From positions 124,001 to 188,000 of the forward strand of contig NZ_JAGQBH010000003.1 in assembly GCF_024345535.1 (NCBI RefSeq): 64,000 bases of DNA, read 5' to 3'. Source of the DNA: Cyanobium sp. N.Huapi 1H5. Its GTDB lineage: Bacteria > Cyanobacteriota > Cyanobacteriia > PCC-6307 > Cyanobiaceae. Positions 42,780 through 53,334 of this stretch are shown here, in pieces (position 1 is the first letter of the stretch; each line of letters opens with the position of its first letter). The notes beneath the pieces were generated by a model. That model was given only the letters and a program-made list of their open reading frames with translations. It was not told the DNA's origin and searched no databases. The position numbers and the translations under genes are program-made.

Positions 42780-43862
42780 CTAGCCGGGCCCGGGGCCCGG
42801 CAGACCCCGGGGGCCGGCAGCGCCGCGGGCCAGCCAGGGGGCCACCAGCCCTTCGGCGATGGCCAGGGCCCGGGGCCAGAGCAGGGGCAGGTCCAGCAGC
42901 CGTCGCCCCTCGGCCTGGGCCTCCTGCAGCAGGGGCTGGAGCTGGCGGCGGGCCACCCCACCAAAGGCGACCCCGGCCGCCCCGGGCCCGGCCGCCGGGG
43001 AACGGGCCAGCACCGCCAGGGTGTGGGCATTGGTGCCGCCGGCCAGCTGCAGCGGACCCGGCGGCGCCATCGGCCCCAGCCGCTCCAGCAAGGCCACCGC
43101 CGCATGGGCCGTGCCGGCCCCCACATCGCCGCTCATCGGCCGGCCATCCAACTGCCAGAGCGGCCGGAAGCCGGCTCCGCGCAGCAGGCGGAACCGCGCC
43201 CAGAGCTCCGCCGCCAGCGCCTCCACCGTGGCCCCACCCTCCAGGGCGGCGCTCACCGCCACCCGCCGCAGCGGCACGCCGCTGGCGGCCAGCTGGGCCA
43301 CCCGATCGCCGAAGGCCTCCAGCCGCCCGGGCCGGGTGTGCAGCTCCACCGCGTCGGGGGCCAGCTGCGCCAGCAACGGGCCCACGCCGGAGGCCTCCAG
43401 CACCTGGCTGCGCTCCTCGATCAGCCCCAGGGGACAGGCCGGCAGGCAGCGGCCACAGCCGTAGCAGCGCTCCTCCACCACCCCCGTCCCGACGATGGCC
43501 AGGGCGGGGCAGACCCGCTCGCAGGGCCGGGGGCAGGCGGGGGGGCAGCGGGCCGGATCGAACCAGGCCTTGCGGAAGTGGGGGTCGAGGCCGTCACTGA
43601 GGCTGACCATCAGCCAGGGGCGGGCCGCGCTGCGGGCCTCGGCCCAGGCCATGCCCCGCCGGGCCGCGGCCACCACCGCCGGATCGGCGGCCACATCGAT
43701 GCAGTGGACCCCGGCCAGGGCGTGGATGCCGGCCAGGTCCTCGATGGCGGCCAGATCCTGGTTGCTGGCCCCGCCGATCAGCTTCACCCAACAGCCGGCG
43801 GCCAGGGCCTGCTCGGGGTCCTGCCGGAGCAGCGGCGCGGGGCCCCGGAGCAAGGCACCCAT
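42780..43862 (-). CDS. ldpA: LdpA, iron-sulfur protein of circadian clock input
   Basis: The 360-residue protein carries two four-Cys clusters, CPPACPRPCERVC and CYGCGRCLPACPLG, matching two [4Fe-4S] centres. It also has the conserved WVKLIGGASNQDLAAIEDLA and a C-terminal domain (LAGGTNAHTL). LdpA senses redox state and adjusts clock period to light in Synechococcus elongatus. ATG 43862 is chosen; a GTG at 43895 is possible. The nearby ndhN is a conserved cyanobacterial neighbour. Confidence 0.92.
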   Translation of the reverse strand: MGALLRGPAPLLRQDPEQALAAGCWVKLIGGASNQDLAAIEDLAGIHALAGVHCIDVAADPAVVAAARRGMAWAEARSAARPWLMVSLSDGLDPHFRKAWFDPARCPPACPRPCERVCPALAIVGTGVVEERCYGCGRCLPACPLGLIEERSQVLEASGVGPLLAQLAPDAVELHTRPGRLEAFGDRVAQLAASGVPLRRVAVSAALEGGATVEALAAELWARFRLLRGAGFRPLWQLDGRPMSGDVGAGTAHAAVALLERLGPMAPPGPLQLAGGTNAHTLAVLARSPAAGPGAAGVAFGGVARRQLQPLLQEAQAEGRRLLDLPLLWPRALAIAEGLVAPWLARGAAGPRGLPGPGPG

Positions 43863-43906
43863 GGGTGGCGCGCAGGGGAGCAATGATCCTGCCACCGGCG
43901 GGGCCC

Positions 43907-45163
43907 TCAGCCGGTCACGGACGGCTCCACCGCCGCCTCGGGCTGGGCCAGCCCGAGGCGCTGCACCAGCCAGGGGGCGGTGAACCCCTGCAGGCCGACG
44001 GTCATCAGGATCGTGAGGAACACCAGCCCCTTGAGGGTGGCGCCGCCGGGCACTTCGGCCCGGTCGAGCTCGAGGGCGAACAGGCTCACCACCGCCGCGG
44101 TGACGATGCCCCGCGGGGCGATCCAGCTCAGCAGGGTCTTCTCCTTCCAGTCGAGGCTGGGCAACCCGAGGCCCGTCAGCTGGATCAGGGGCCAGCGGAT
44201 CAGCATCAGGCCCAGCACACAGCCCAGACCGCCCAGGCCGAGGGGACTCAGCTCGGCCCAGGAGACATCGGCCGCCAGCAGGGGAAAAAGCACGGTGATG
44301 GCGAGCATGGCCAGCTGGCGGATCAGCTCGTCGAGCTGGGTGGCGGCCCCGTCGAGGCGCAGGCCCACCACCACCCCGGCGCTCACCGCCGCCGGCAGGC
44401 CGGACTCCGGCAGCAGCGCCTCGCAGCCGCTGAACATCAGGAACAGCACGCCGAGGGTGAGCTGCAGCTCCAGCCCGTTGCCAGCGGCGGCGGGCGCTCC
44501 CCCGGAGCCCCGCGACGCGGCGACGGCCCCCAGGCGCCGCAGGGCCTCCGAGAGCAGCAGCCCGGCCAGGCCGCCGAGGACCACCCCGCCCCCCAGGCGC
44601 AGCAGCAGCCGGGAGGCCACCTCCTGCCAGCTGCCCACGTCCCCCAGGATCACCTGGAGCAGCACCAGGCCGAGCACGGCACTGACCGGTTCGAGGATCA
44701 GGCCCTCCGCCTCCAGCAGCTGGCCCAGCTTCGGAGCCAGACGCAGCTGGCGCACCATCGGGGTGACCACCGTGGGGCCGGTGGCCAGGGCGATGGCGCC
44801 GTAGACCAGCGCCAGGGGCCAGGGCAGGCCCGCCAGGACATGGGCCAGCAGAGCGGCCAGGGGCAGCCCCAGCACCAGCCGCACCAGCACCAGCTGCAGC
44901 ACCGAACGCTGCAGATCGCGGCCGGCCAGACGCAGGTTGAGCCCCCCGTCGAAGAGCACCAGGCTCACCAGCAGACCGACCAGGGGCTCCAGACCGGCGC
45001 CCAGGTTCTCGGGATGGACCAGGTCGAAACCGGCATGGCCCGTGAGCAGGCCGATCGCCAGGAGCAGCACCACCGCCGGCTGGCCGGTGAGCCAGGCCGT
45101 GGCCTGGGCCAGGGAGCCGGCGAAGAAGGCCGAACCCCAGATCAATCCGAGCCGCTCACTCAA
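43907..45163 (-). CDS. Cation/proton antiporter, CPA1 type
   Basis: The 418-residue protein is mostly hydrophobic with about 12 membrane helices. Family motifs include LVLFDGGLNLRL, YGAIALATGPTVVTPMVRQL, LEAEGLILEPVSAVLG and WIAPRGIVTAAVVSLFALEL. Such proteins exchange Na+ or K+ for H+ across the cytoplasmic or thylakoid membrane, useful for salt and pH balance. The start is a TTG at 45163. It lies between ndhN and ldpA on the same strand with gaps of 47 and 44 bases. Confidence 0.88.
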   Translation of the reverse strand: MSERLGLIWGSAFFAGSLAQATAWLTGQPAVVLLLAIGLLTGHAGFDLVHPENLGAGLEPLVGLLVSLVLFDGGLNLRLAGRDLQRSVLQLVLVRLVLGLPLAALLAHVLAGLPWPLALVYGAIALATGPTVVTPMVRQLRLAPKLGQLLEAEGLILEPVSAVLGLVLLQVILGDVGSWQEVASRLLLRLGGGVVLGGLAGLLLSEALRRLGAVAASRGSGGAPAAAGNGLELQLTLGVLFLMFSGCEALLPESGLPAAVSAGVVVGLRLDGAATQLDELIRQLAMLAITVLFPLLAADVSWAELSPLGLGGLGCVLGLMLIRWPLIQLTGLGLPSLDWKEKTLLSWIAPRGIVTAAVVSLFALELDRAEVPGGATLKGLVFLTILMTVGLQGFTAPWLVQRLGLAQPEAAVEPSVTG

Positions 45164-45210
45164 GGGCCTGGAGTCCGCGGAACGGGCCCAGGCTATGGGG
45201 TGAACTCAGT

Positions 45211-45672
45211 TCAGGCCGCCACGAGCTGCTCGAGGGGCTGCCAGCGGAGGGCCCGGGCGCCGCCCATCTCCACCACCAGCTTCAGCCGCGGTTCGCGGCG
45301 GCAGAGCTCGCAGAGGGCGGCCAGCTCGGAGCTGCTGAGCACCTGGCCCTCCAGCAGCCACAGGAGCACCGGGCCGTCGCCGGCCAGGGCAGGGCCCAGC
45401 TGGGGCATCACCCGCTGCACCTCGCCCACGGCGGCCGCCCGGCCGACGCTGTGGTGGCCCAGGTGGGGCGGCCGGATGCCGTGCAGCTGCAGCAGGTAGG
45501 CCTCCGGATCCCCCAGCCCGCGGGCGGAGGTGAGATGGGCCCGGTAACCGGCCGCCCGCAGCCGCCGCAGCAGGCGCGTCTCGGCGCCACCCTCCAGGGG
45601 AACGAACAGGGCGAGGGCACCGCAGCGCTCCAGCTCGGTGCGGAAACCACGGCCGGTCATCAGCAGGGGCAT
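45211..45672 (-). CDS. ndhN: NDH-1 subunit N
   Basis: NdhN is a hydrophilic subunit specific to the photosynthetic NDH-1 complex, which carries cyclic electron flow and respiration at the thylakoid. The 153-residue product has the family core: [60 protein letters not shown] and [23 protein letters not shown] 45672 gives the usual length; an upstream frame to 45738 is not conserved-looking. It is divergent from rplC. Confidence 0.95.
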   Translation of the reverse strand: MPLLMTGRGFRTELERCGALALFVPLEGGAETRLLRRLRAAGYRAHLTSARGLGDPEAYLLQLHGIRPPHLGHHSVGRAAAVGEVQRVMPQLGPALAGDGPVLLWLLEGQVLSSSELAALCELCRREPRLKLVVEMGGARALRWQPLEQLVAA

Positions 45673-46084
45673 CGGGAGCGGCAGGCGAGTCGGGGCTGAG
45701 TCTGGCAGCCGATGAGGGTCCCAGGGGTGGTGGTGCACACCATGGGGTACTGTTGTCTCTTGTGCCGATGATCTGTGCCCGTCCGCTAGCCGGGCCTCCA
45801 GAGAACGGTACGGGGTCCGTCAGTGGTGACGAACCCTTTCCGGCCCGTACGACTCCCGCAGCGCTCGTCGCTGCCAGGACCGTCGGGATACTGCCCGAGG
45901 CCTCACCGCTTCCGGCAAGTCCCAGCCCGCTGATTCGCCTCGCTAGCTCCTGACCCTCGGGTCAATCTGCGATTCCACGAATTCAGCCCCCCCGCCGTTC
46001 AGCGGGTCCTCCACGGATATCGGGCCTCGGCCCGGATCCATGGCGGCACGCCACGGCAGTCCAGCTGGTGTTGTTCTCCCTCCC
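45673..46084. other. Divergent control region between ndhN and rplC
   Basis: No gene is supported in these 412 bases. Two short palindromes with the same TC centre stand out: TGACCCTCGGGTCA at 45951-45964 and CGGGCCTCGGCCCG at 46021-46034. They could form hairpins in a long rplC leader. The region must contain the promoters for both directions, but no clear -35/-10 pair could be assigned. Confidence 0.5.
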
Positions 46085-46732
46085 ATGTCCATCGGCATTC
46101 TCGGGAAGAAGCTGGGTATGTCCCAGTTCTTCGACGAAGAAGGCAAATCCATTCCGGTCACCCTGATCGAAGCGGGTCCCTGCCGCATCACCCAACTCAA
46201 GAGCGAAGCCACCGACGGCTACACCGCGGTGCAGCTCGGCTTCGGCGAGACGCGCGACAAGCTCGTCAACAAACCCGCCAAGGGCCACCTGGCCAAATCC
46301 GGCGAGGCGCCCCTGCGGCACCTCAAGGAGTACCGGCTGGAGGCCATCGACGGCCTCGAGCTCGGGGCCGCCGTCACCGTCGGTGACTTCGCCCCCGGCC
46401 AGAAGGTCGACGTCAGCGGCGACACGATCGGCCGCGGCTTCTCGGGTTACCAGAAGCGCCACGGCTTCAGCCGCGGTCCGATGAGCCACGGCTCCAAGAA
46501 CCACCGTGAACCGGGTTCCACCGGCGCCGGCACCACCCCCGGCCGGGTCTACCCCGGCAAGCGGATGGCCGGTCGCTACGGCGGCAAGCAGATCACCACG
46601 CGCGGTCTCACCATCCTCAAGGTGGATGCGGAGCGCAATCTGCTCGTCGTCAAGGGCTCGGTTCCCGGCAAGCCCGGCGCCCTGCTCGACATCCGCCCGG
46701 CCCGGCGGGTGGGCGTCCCCGCAGCGAACTGA
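46085..46732 (+). CDS. rplC: 50S ribosomal protein L3
   Basis: A 215-residue L3 begins [20 protein letters not shown] and has the conserved GFQGVMKRH-type region as [20 protein letters not shown] and [16 protein letters not shown]3 binds 23S rRNA early and reaches the peptidyl transferase centre. First gene of the S10-spc-alpha cluster; rpsJ, which precedes it in E. coli, is not here, as usual in cyanobacteria. ATG 46085 is chosen by the conserved start. Confidence 0.98.
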   Translation: MSIGILGKKLGMSQFFDEEGKSIPVTLIEAGPCRITQLKSEATDGYTAVQLGFGETRDKLVNKPAKGHLAKSGEAPLRHLKEYRLEAIDGLELGAAVTVGDFAPGQKVDVSGDTIGRGFSGYQKRHGFSRGPMSHGSKNHREPGSTGAGTTPGRVYPGKRMAGRYGGKQITTRGLTILKVDAERNLLVVKGSVPGKPGALLDIRPARRVGVPAAN

Positions 46733-46743
46733 GGAGAACACCC

Positions 46744-47379
46744 ATGACTGACTGTGTGATCCGCGACTGGCAAGGCAAGGAGAGCGGCAAGGCTCCCCTC
46801 GACCTCAAGGTCGCCAAGGAAACATCCGCCAACGGCCTGCTGCACCGCGCCGTGGTCCGCCAGCTGGCCCACGCCCGTCAGGGCACCGCCAGCACCCTCA
46901 CCCGGGCCGAAGTGGCCGGCGGCGGCCGCAAGCCCTACAAGCAGAAGGGCACCGGCCGGGCCCGCCAGGGCTCCATCCGCACCCCCCTGCGGCCCGGTGG
47001 CGGCGTGATCTTCGGACCCAAGCCCCGCAGCTATGCGGTGTCGATGAACCGCAAGGAGCGCCGCCTGGCCCTGCGCACCGCCCTGATGAGCCGCGTCGCG
47101 GACATCACCGTGGTGAAGGGCTTCGCCGAAGGGCTCGACACCCCCAAGACCAAGGAGATCACCGCCGCCCTGGCCCGCTTCGGCATCGACGCCGGCGCCA
47201 AGGTGCTGCTGATCCTCGATGGCGCCTCCGATGCGGTCTCCCGCTCGGTGCGCAACCTCGAGAAGGTGAAGCTGATCGCCGCTGATCAGCTCAACGTGTT
47301 CGATCTGCTCCATGCCAACAAGCTGGTGCTCAGCGAAGAGGCACTGGCGAAGATTCAGGAGGTCTACGGCGATGTCTGA
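46744..47379 (+). CDS. rplD: 50S ribosomal protein L4
   Basis: A 211-residue L4 with the rRNA-binding loop [20 protein letters not shown] and [16 protein letters not shown]4 lines the exit tunnel; in E. coli it also represses its own operon, which is unproven here. GAGGAG lies just upstream of the ATG. It starts 11 bases after rplC and overlaps rplW by 8. Confidence 0.98.
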   Translation: MTDCVIRDWQGKESGKAPLDLKVAKETSANGLLHRAVVRQLAHARQGTASTLTRAEVAGGGRKPYKQKGTGRARQGSIRTPLRPGGGVIFGPKPRSYAVSMNRKERRLALRTALMSRVADITVVKGFAEGLDTPKTKEITAALARFGIDAGAKVLLILDGASDAVSRSVRNLEKVKLIAADQLNVFDLLHANKLVLSEEALAKIQEVYGDV

Positions 47380-47674
47380 GCGTTTTGCAGGCCGGCTGGC
47401 GGACGTGATCCGTCGCCCGCTGATCACCGAGAAGGCCACCCGCGCCATCGAGATCAACCAGTACACCTTCGAGGTGGACCATCGGGCCGCCAAGCCCGAC
47501 ATCAAGGCGGCCGTCGAACACCTGTTCGATGTCAAGGTCGTCGGCGTCAGCACCATGAATCCCCCCCGCCGCACCCGTCGGGTGGGGCGCTTCGCCGGCA
47601 AACGCGCCCAGGTGAAGAAAGCGGTGGTGCGCCTTGCCGAAGGCAACGCCATCCAGTTGTTCCCTGAGTCCTGA
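47372..47674 (+). CDS. rplW: 50S ribosomal protein L23
   Basis: A 100-residue L23 with [20 protein letters not shown] and [21 protein letters not shown]23 sits at the tunnel exit, where signal recognition particle and trigger factor dock. ATG 47372 lies inside the end of rplD, indicating coupled translation. Confidence 0.98.
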   Translation: MSERFAGRLADVIRRPLITEKATRAIEINQYTFEVDHRAAKPDIKAAVEHLFDVKVVGVSTMNPPRRTRRVGRFAGKRAQVKKAVVRLAEGNAIQLFPES

Positions 47675-47689
47675 GGGGTCTGAAACGTC

Positions 47690-48553
47690 ATGGCAATCCG
47701 CAACTACAGGCCCAACACCCCCGGCACCCGCACGCTGGTCGTCACTGATTTCAGTGACATCACGGGCAAGAACCGGGAGCGGGGCCTGGTGGTGTCCAAG
47801 CACCGCCACAAGGGCCGCAACAACCGCGGCGTGATCACCTGCCGCCACCGCGGCGGTGGCCACAAGCGCCTCTACCGCATCGTCGACTTCCGTCGCGACA
47901 AGCACGGGGTGAGCGCCAAGGTGGCCGCGATCCACTACGACCCGCACCGCAACGCCCGTCTGGCGCTGCTCTATTACACCGACGGCGAGAAGCGCTACAT
48001 CCTTGCCCCCGCCAACGTGGCGGTGGGCCAGAGCGTCATCTCCGGCCCCGACGCCCCGATCGAGAACGGCAACGCCCTGCCCCTCTCGGCCATCCCCCTG
48101 GGCTCGAGCGTCCACAACGTGGAGCTCTACGCCGGTCGCGGCGGTCAGATGGTCCGCACCGCCGGGGCCAGCGCCCAGGTGGTGGCCAAGGAAGGTGATT
48201 ACGTCGCCCTCAAGCTGCCCTCCACCGAGGTGCGGCTGGTGCGCCGGGAGTGCTACGCCACCCTCGGTGAAGTGGGCAACGCCGAGCAGCGCAACACCAG
48301 CCTGGGCAAGGCCGGCCGCAAGCGCTGGCTGGGCCGCCGTCCGGAAGTGCGCGGCAGCGTGATGAACCCCTGCGACCACCCCCACGGTGGTGGTGAGGGC
48401 CGGGCACCGATCGGCCGATCCGGTCCGGTCACGCCCTGGGGCAAACCCGCCCTGGGCCTCAAGACCCGCAAGCGCAACAAGCCGAGCAACCGGTTCGTGC
48501 TGCGGAAACGACGCCGCACCTCCAAACGGAGCCGTGGCGGACGCGACTCCTGA
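47690..48553 (+). CDS. rplB: 50S ribosomal protein L2
   Basis: A 287-residue L2 beginning [20 protein letters not shown], with the C-terminal [20 protein letters not shown] that includes the highly conserved His near the peptidyl transferase centre. L2 is needed for subunit joining. Starts 15 bases after rplW. Confidence 0.98.
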   Translation: MAIRNYRPNTPGTRTLVVTDFSDITGKNRERGLVVSKHRHKGRNNRGVITCRHRGGGHKRLYRIVDFRRDKHGVSAKVAAIHYDPHRNARLALLYYTDGEKRYILAPANVAVGQSVISGPDAPIENGNALPLSAIPLGSSVHNVELYAGRGGQMVRTAGASAQVVAKEGDYVALKLPSTEVRLVRRECYATLGEVGNAEQRNTSLGKAGRKRWLGRRPEVRGSVMNPCDHPHGGGEGRAPIGRSGPVTPWGKPALGLKTRKRNKPSNRFVLRKRRRTSKRSRGGRDS

Positions 48554-48588
48554 TGACCCACACCGCTCTGCTGTTCGCCTGATCCGCC

Positions 48589-48864
48589 ATGGGACGCTCA
48601 CTCAAAAAAGGCCCGTTCGTCGCCGACCACCTGCTTCGCAAGGTGGAGAAGCAGAACGCTGCCGACGACAAGACCGTGATCAAGACCTGGTCACGGGCCT
48701 CCACCATCCTGCCGATGATGATCGGCCACACCATTGCCGTTCACAACGGCAAGGCCCACGTGCCCGTCTACGTGACGGAGCAGATGGTGGGCCACAAGCT
48801 GGGCGAATTCGCCCCCACCCGCACGTTCCGCGGTCACATCAAAGACAAGAAGGGAGGCCGCTGA
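48589..48864 (+). CDS. rpsS: 30S ribosomal protein S19
   Basis: A 91-residue S19 with [20 protein letters not shown] and [19 protein letters not shown]. It binds 16S rRNA in the 30S head next to S13. Full family length; 35 bases after rplB and 4 before rplV. Confidence 0.98.
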   Translation: MGRSLKKGPFVADHLLRKVEKQNAADDKTVIKTWSRASTILPMMIGHTIAVHNGKAHVPVYVTEQMVGHKLGEFAPTRTFRGHIKDKKGGR

Positions 48865-48868
48865 TCCG

Positions 48869-49228
48869 ATGGCAACCACCACACCTGACACCCAGGCCCT
48901 GGCCCACGGCCGCTTCATCCGCGGTTCCGTGTCCAAGGTGCGCCGGGTTCTCGATCAGATCCGGGGTCGCACCTACCGCGACGCCCTGATCATGCTCGAG
49001 TTCATGCCCTACCGCTCCACGGGCCCGATCACCAAGGTGCTCCGCTCCGCGGTCGCCAATGCCGAGCACAACCTCGGCCTTGATCCGGCCACCCTGGTCA
49101 TCAGCCAGGCCAGCGCCGACATGGGACCCTCCCTGAAGCGGTTCCGGCCCCGGGCCCAGGGCCGCGCCTACGCCATCAAAAAGCAAACCTGCCACATCAG
49201 CATTGCTGTGGCAGCGCCCACCGCCTGA
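48869..49228 (+). CDS. rplV: 50S ribosomal protein L22
   Basis: A 119-residue L22 with [20 protein letters not shown] and the hairpin end [20 protein letters not shown] that reaches the exit tunnel, where macrolide-resistance changes map in other bacteria. Starts 4 bases after rpsS. Confidence 0.98.
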   Translation: MATTTPDTQALAHGRFIRGSVSKVRRVLDQIRGRTYRDALIMLEFMPYRSTGPITKVLRSAVANAEHNLGLDPATLVISQASADMGPSLKRFRPRAQGRAYAIKKQTCHISIAVAAPTA

Positions 49229-49247
49229 CCCCCGAGGACACCGCCCG

Positions 49248-49976
49248 ATGGGACACAAGATCCATCCAACCGGCCTGCGCCTGGGGATCACCCAGGATCA
49301 CCGCTCCCGCTGGTACGCCCCAAGCAAGACCTATCCCGTCCTCCTTCAGGAGGACGACCGGATCCGGTCGTTCATCAACAAGAAGTACGCCGCCGCCGGC
49401 ATCAGCGACGTGCTGATCGCCCGTAAGGCCGACCAGCTCGAAGTGGAACTCAAGACCGCCCGTCCGGGCGTTCTCGTGGGCCGCCAGGGCAGCGGCATCG
49501 AGGAGCTGCGCACCGGCATTCAGAAGACCCTCGGCGACGCCCACCGTCAGGTGCGCATCAACGTGGTCGAGGTGGAGCGGGTCGACGCCGACGCCTTCCT
49601 GCTGGCCGAGTACATCGCCCAGCAGCTGGAGAAGCGGGTGGCCTTCCGGCGCGTCATGCGCATGGCGGTGCAGCGGGCCCAGCGGGCCGGGGTGCTGGGT
49701 CTCAAACTCCAGGTGAGCGGCCGCCTCAACGGCGCCGAGATCGCCCGGACGGAGTGGACCCGCGAGGGTCGCGTGCCCCTGCACACGCTCCGCGCCGACA
49801 TCGACTACGCCACCAAGGTGGCCACCACCACGTACGGGGTGCTGGGCATCAAGGTCTGGGTGTTCAAAGGGGAGGTGCTTCCCGGTCAGCAGGACCAGCT
49901 GCCCGTGGGTGGAGCACCGAAACGCCGCGCCAACCGCCGGCCGCAACAGTTCGAAGACCGCTCCAACGAGGAGTGA
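49248..49976 (+). CDS. rpsC: 30S ribosomal protein S3
   Basis: A 242-residue S3 starting [20 protein letters not shown], with the KH-domain loop [16 protein letters not shown]. It lies at the mRNA entry tunnel and contributes helicase activity with S4 and S5. A basic tail ([11 protein letters not shown]) ends it. ATG 49248 matches the conserved start. Confidence 0.98.
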   Translation: MGHKIHPTGLRLGITQDHRSRWYAPSKTYPVLLQEDDRIRSFINKKYAAAGISDVLIARKADQLEVELKTARPGVLVGRQGSGIEELRTGIQKTLGDAHRQVRINVVEVERVDADAFLLAEYIAQQLEKRVAFRRVMRMAVQRAQRAGVLGLKLQVSGRLNGAEIARTEWTREGRVPLHTLRADIDYATKVATTTYGVLGIKVWVFKGEVLPGQQDQLPVGGAPKRRANRRPQQFEDRSNEE

Positions 49977-49992
49977 TCAGGAGGCCTGAACC

Positions 49993-50451
49993 ATGCTGAG
50001 TCCAAAACGCGTCAAGTTCCGAAAGCAGCAGCGAGGCCGCATGCGCGGCATCGCCACGCGCGGCAACACCATCGCCTTCGGCGATTTCGCCCTGCAGGCC
50101 CAGGAGTGCGGGTGGATCACCTCCCGCCAGATCGAGGCCAGCCGCCGTGCCATGACCCGCTACGTCAAGCGGGGCGGGAAGATCTGGATCCGGATCTTCC
50201 CCGACAAGCCCGTCACCATGCGGCCGGCCGAAACCCGCATGGGTTCCGGTAAGGGCAACCCGGAATTCTGGGTGGCCGTGATCAAGCCGGGCCGCATTCT
50301 CTTCGAGATGGGCGGCCCGGAGATCACCCCCCAGATCGCCAAGGAAGCCATGCGTCTGGCCCAGTACAAACTGCCGGTCAAGACGAAGTTCCTCGCCCTG
50401 GCCGATCAGGAGGCAGCCGCCCCCGAACCCGCCCTCGCCGTCGAGTCCTGA
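49993..50451 (+). CDS. rplP: 50S ribosomal protein L16
   Basis: A 152-residue L16 beginning [20 protein letters not shown], with [21 protein letters not shown]16 helps position aminoacyl-tRNA in the A site. AGGAGG lies upstream of the ATG. The last 15 residues are an Ala/Pro-rich extension beyond the usual end. Confidence 0.98.
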   Translation: MLSPKRVKFRKQQRGRMRGIATRGNTIAFGDFALQAQECGWITSRQIEASRRAMTRYVKRGGKIWIRIFPDKPVTMRPAETRMGSGKGNPEFWVAVIKPGRILFEMGGPEITPQIAKEAMRLAQYKLPVKTKFLALADQEAAAPEPALAVES

Positions 50452-50453
50452 CC

Positions 50454-50666
50454 ATGGCCCGTCCCACCATCACCGATGTGCGCTCGCTCAGCGACGCCCA
50501 GATCGGCGAACAGATCGACGGCGTCCGTCGCGAACTGTTCGACCTCCGCTTCCAGCAGGCCACCCGCCGTCTGGAGCACCCGCACCGCTTCAAGGAGGCC
50601 CGCATCAAGCTGGCCCACCTGCTGACGGTGCAGCAGGAGCGTCAGAGCTCCACCGTCGCCTCCTGA
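50454..50666 (+). CDS. rpmC: 50S ribosomal protein L29
   Basis: A 70-residue L29 with [20 protein letters not shown] and [20 protein letters not shown], a two-helix coiled hairpin near the tunnel exit. Starts 2 bases after rplP. Confidence 0.97.
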   Translation: MARPTITDVRSLSDAQIGEQIDGVRRELFDLRFQQATRRLEHPHRFKEARIKLAHLLTVQQERQSSTVAS

Positions 50667-50682
50667 TTCCCCCTCGATCCCC

Positions 50683-50934
50683 ATGGCACTCAAGGAAAGG
50701 GTCGGCACCGTCGTCAGCGACAAGATGGACAAAACGGTGGTGGTGGCGGTGGAAAACCGCTTCCCCCATCCCATCTATCAGAAGACCGTCCGCCGCACCA
50801 CCCGCTACAAAGCCCACGACGAAGCCAACAGCTGCCGCGTGGGTGACCGGGTCCGCATCACCGAGACCCGTCCCCTCAGCCGCACCAAACGTTGGGCCGT
50901 CGCTGAGGTTCTCTCCACCACCAGCGCCGGCTGA
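50683..50934 (+). CDS. rpsQ: 30S ribosomal protein S17
   Basis: An 83-residue S17 starting [20 protein letters not shown], with [20 protein letters not shown]. It is a primary 16S rRNA-binding OB-fold protein. 16 bases after rpmC. Confidence 0.97.
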   Translation: MALKERVGTVVSDKMDKTVVVAVENRFPHPIYQKTVRRTTRYKAHDEANSCRVGDRVRITETRPLSRTKRWAVAEVLSTTSAG

Positions 50935-50944
50935 GGAACTCCCC

Positions 50945-51310
50945 ATGATTCAGCAGGAAACCTTCCTCAACGTCGCTGACAACAGCGGCGCCAAGCGCAT
51001 CCAGTGCATCCGGGTGCTCGGCACCAACCGTCGCTACGCCCACGTGGGCGATGTGATCGTGGCCGCCGTCAAGGACGCCATGCCCAACATGGGCGTCAAG
51101 AAGTCGGATGTGGTCAAGGCCGTGGTGGTGCGCACCAGGGCCACGCTGCGCCGGGACACCGGCAACGCCATCCGCTTCGACGACAACGCCGCGGTGATCC
51201 TGGGGAACGACAACAACCCCAAAGGCACCCGCGTCTTCGGCCCGGTCGCCCGGGAGCTGCGCGAGCGCAACTTCACCAAGATCGTGTCCCTCGCCCCGGA
51301 GGTGATCTGA
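50945..51310 (+). CDS. rplN: 50S ribosomal protein L14
   Basis: A 121-residue L14 starting [20 protein letters not shown], with [20 protein letters not shown]. It forms intersubunit bridges and is the docking site of the silencing factor RsfS. ATG 50945 is fixed by the conserved start. Confidence 0.98.
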   Translation: MIQQETFLNVADNSGAKRIQCIRVLGTNRRYAHVGDVIVAAVKDAMPNMGVKKSDVVKAVVVRTRATLRRDTGNAIRFDDNAAVILGNDNNPKGTRVFGPVARELRERNFTKIVSLAPEVI

Positions 51311-51311
51311 G

Positions 51312-51668
51312 ATGGCCACCGCAACCCCCAAGGCCCGGCCCGTCCAGCGCGTCAAGATGCGCATCCGCAAGGGCGACACCGTCCAGGTGATCGCCGGCAA
51401 GGACCGGGGCAAGACCGGCGAGGTGCTGCGCACCCTGCCCAACGAGAACCGTGTCGTCGTGCAGGGCATCAACCTGCGCACCCGCCACGTCAAACCCACC
51501 CAGGAGGGCGAGACCGGTCGCATCGTCACCGAGGAAGCGTCCCTGCATGCCTCCAACGTGATGCTGTACTCCACCGCCAACAAGGTGGCCAGCCGGGTAG
51601 AGATCGTCGTCCAGGAAGACGGCAGCAAGAAGCGCCGCCTCAAGAAGACCGGGGAGGTGCTCGACTGA
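51312..51668 (+). CDS. rplX: 50S ribosomal protein L24
   Basis: A 118-residue L24 with the KOW motif [20 protein letters not shown] and [19 protein letters not shown]. It starts 50S assembly. One base separates it from rplN. A 116-base C-rich gap with no recognisable feature follows. Confidence 0.97.
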   Translation: MATATPKARPVQRVKMRIRKGDTVQVIAGKDRGKTGEVLRTLPNENRVVVQGINLRTRHVKPTQEGETGRIVTEEASLHASNVMLYSTANKVASRVEIVVQEDGSKKRRLKKTGEVLD

Positions 51669-51784
51669 CCGCCACCCACCGCGTCGCCATCCCCCTCCGC
51701 GACGCCCCCCACGCTCCGCGTCCCTGCCTCTCTCCCCCGTCCGCCTTCTGACCACGTCCAGAAGCGCCCCCCCATCCCCCCGTC

Positions 51785-52324
51785 ATGTCACTCAAACAGC
51801 GCTACCGGGAGACGATCCAGCCCAAGCTGCTGAAGGATCTCAACCTCTCCAACGTCCACGAGGTTCCCAAGGTGGTCAAGGTCACCGTCAACCGGGGCCT
51901 CGGTGAAGCCGCCCAGAACGCCAAGGCCCTCGAGGCCTCGATCACCGAACTGGCGACCATCACCGGTCAGAAGGTGGTGGTGACCCGCGCCAAGAAGGCC
52001 ATCGCCGGCTTCAAGATCCGCCAGGGCATGCCGATCGGCGTGGCCGTCACCCTGCGGGGCGAGCGGATGTATGCCTTCCTCGAGCGTCTCATCCACCTGG
52101 CGCTGCCCCGCATCCGCGACTTCCGCGGTGTGAGCCCGAAGAGCTTCGACGGCCGGGGCAACTACACCCTGGGGATCCGGGAGCAGATCATCTTCCCCGA
52201 GATCTCCTTCGACAAGATCGATGCCATCCGGGGGATGGACGTCACGATCGTGACCAACGCCCGTAACGACGAAGAGGGCCGGGCCCTCCTCCGCGAAATG
52301 GGAATGCCGTTCCGCAATACCTGA
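51785..52324 (+). CDS. rplE: 50S ribosomal protein L5
   Basis: A 179-residue L5 with [40 protein letters not shown] and [21 protein letters not shown]5 binds 5S rRNA with L18. Full length; the preceding 116-base gap is the largest within the S10/spc part up to rplO. Confidence 0.98.
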   Translation: MSLKQRYRETIQPKLLKDLNLSNVHEVPKVVKVTVNRGLGEAAQNAKALEASITELATITGQKVVVTRAKKAIAGFKIRQGMPIGVAVTLRGERMYAFLERLIHLALPRIRDFRGVSPKSFDGRGNYTLGIREQIIFPEISFDKIDAIRGMDVTIVTNARNDEEGRALLREMGMPFRNT

Positions 52325-52344
52325 GCCCCCTCCCGGACACGACC

Positions 52345-52746
52345 ATGGCCAACCACGACCCGATCTCAGACATGCTCACTCGCCTTCGCAATGCGAGTGA
52401 GAAGCGCCACGAGCGCACCAGGATTCCCGCTTCCCGGCTCTCCCGCAGCATCGCCAACGTGCTGCACCAGGAAGGCTTCATCGGCGCCATCGCCGAGGAA
52501 GGCGAAGGTGTGCAGCGCCAGCTGGTGCTCGAGCTGAAGTACAGCGGCAAGCACCGCCAGCCCACCATCCGCTCCGTGCAGCGGGTGAGCAAGCCCGGCC
52601 TGCGCATCTACAAGAACACCCGCCAGCTGCCCAAGGTGCTGGGCGGCCTCGGCGTGGCGATCATCTCCACCTCCCGGGGTGTGATGAGCGACCGTGATGC
52701 CCGAAAGCAGGGCGTCGGCGGCGAAGTGCTCTGCTACGTCTACTGA
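52345..52746 (+). CDS. rpsH: 30S ribosomal protein S8
   Basis: A 133-residue S8 with [20 protein letters not shown] and the C-terminal [20 protein letters not shown]. It binds 16S rRNA; in E. coli it also represses the spc operon. rpsN, which precedes rpsH in many bacteria, is not in this cluster. Confidence 0.98.
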   Translation: MANHDPISDMLTRLRNASEKRHERTRIPASRLSRSIANVLHQEGFIGAIAEEGEGVQRQLVLELKYSGKHRQPTIRSVQRVSKPGLRIYKNTRQLPKVLGGLGVAIISTSRGVMSDRDARKQGVGGEVLCYVY

Positions 52747-52762
52747 TCCCAGGAGTTGTTCC

Positions 52763-53302
52763 ATGTCTCGTATCGGTAAAGCCCCGATCCCCATCCCCGA
52801 CAAGGTCACCGTCAGCCTCGACGGCCTTTCGGTCACCGTGAAGGGTCCCAAGGGCGAACTCAGCCGCGTTCTCCCGGAGGGCGTCAGCGTCAGCCAGGAA
52901 GGCGGCACGGTGGTGGTCAGTCCCACCAGCAGCCACCGCCGCTCCCGGGAGCGCCACGGCCTCAGCCGCACCCTCGTCGCCAACATGGTGGAAGGGGTCA
53001 GCCAGGGCTTCACCCGCAAGCTCGAGATCGTCGGTGTGGGCTACCGCGCCCAGGTCCAGGGGCGCAAGCTCGTGGTCAGCGCCGGCTACAGCCACCCGGT
53101 GGAGATGGTTCCCCCCGAAGGGGTCACCTTCTCGGTCGAGAACAACACCTCGGTCTTCGTCTCCGGCCCCGACAAGGAGCTGGTGGGCAACGAGGCGGCC
53201 AAGATCCGCGGCATCCGTCCGCCCGAGCCCTACAAGGGCAAGGGCATCAAGTACGAAGGTGAGCGGATTCTGCGCAAGGCCGGCAAGACCGGCAAGAAAT
53301 GA
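52763..53302 (+). CDS. rplF: 50S ribosomal protein L6
   Basis: A 179-residue L6 starting [20 protein letters not shown] and ending with the signature [20 protein letters not shown]. It sits near the factor-binding site. ATG 52763 is chosen by the conserved start, 16 bases after rpsH. Confidence 0.98.
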   Translation: MSRIGKAPIPIPDKVTVSLDGLSVTVKGPKGELSRVLPEGVSVSQEGGTVVVSPTSSHRRSRERHGLSRTLVANMVEGVSQGFTRKLEIVGVGYRAQVQGRKLVVSAGYSHPVEMVPPEGVTFSVENNTSVFVSGPDKELVGNEAAKIRGIRPPEPYKGKGIKYEGERILRKAGKTGKK

Positions 53303-53334
53303 GGTCTGCTCGAGCGTCATCCGTCTGATCCCCC

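Noticed and set aside
43865-45499. Plus-strand frame opposite the antiporter
   Set aside because: Gln/His/Gly-rich shadow; the antiporter has clear membrane helices and motifs.
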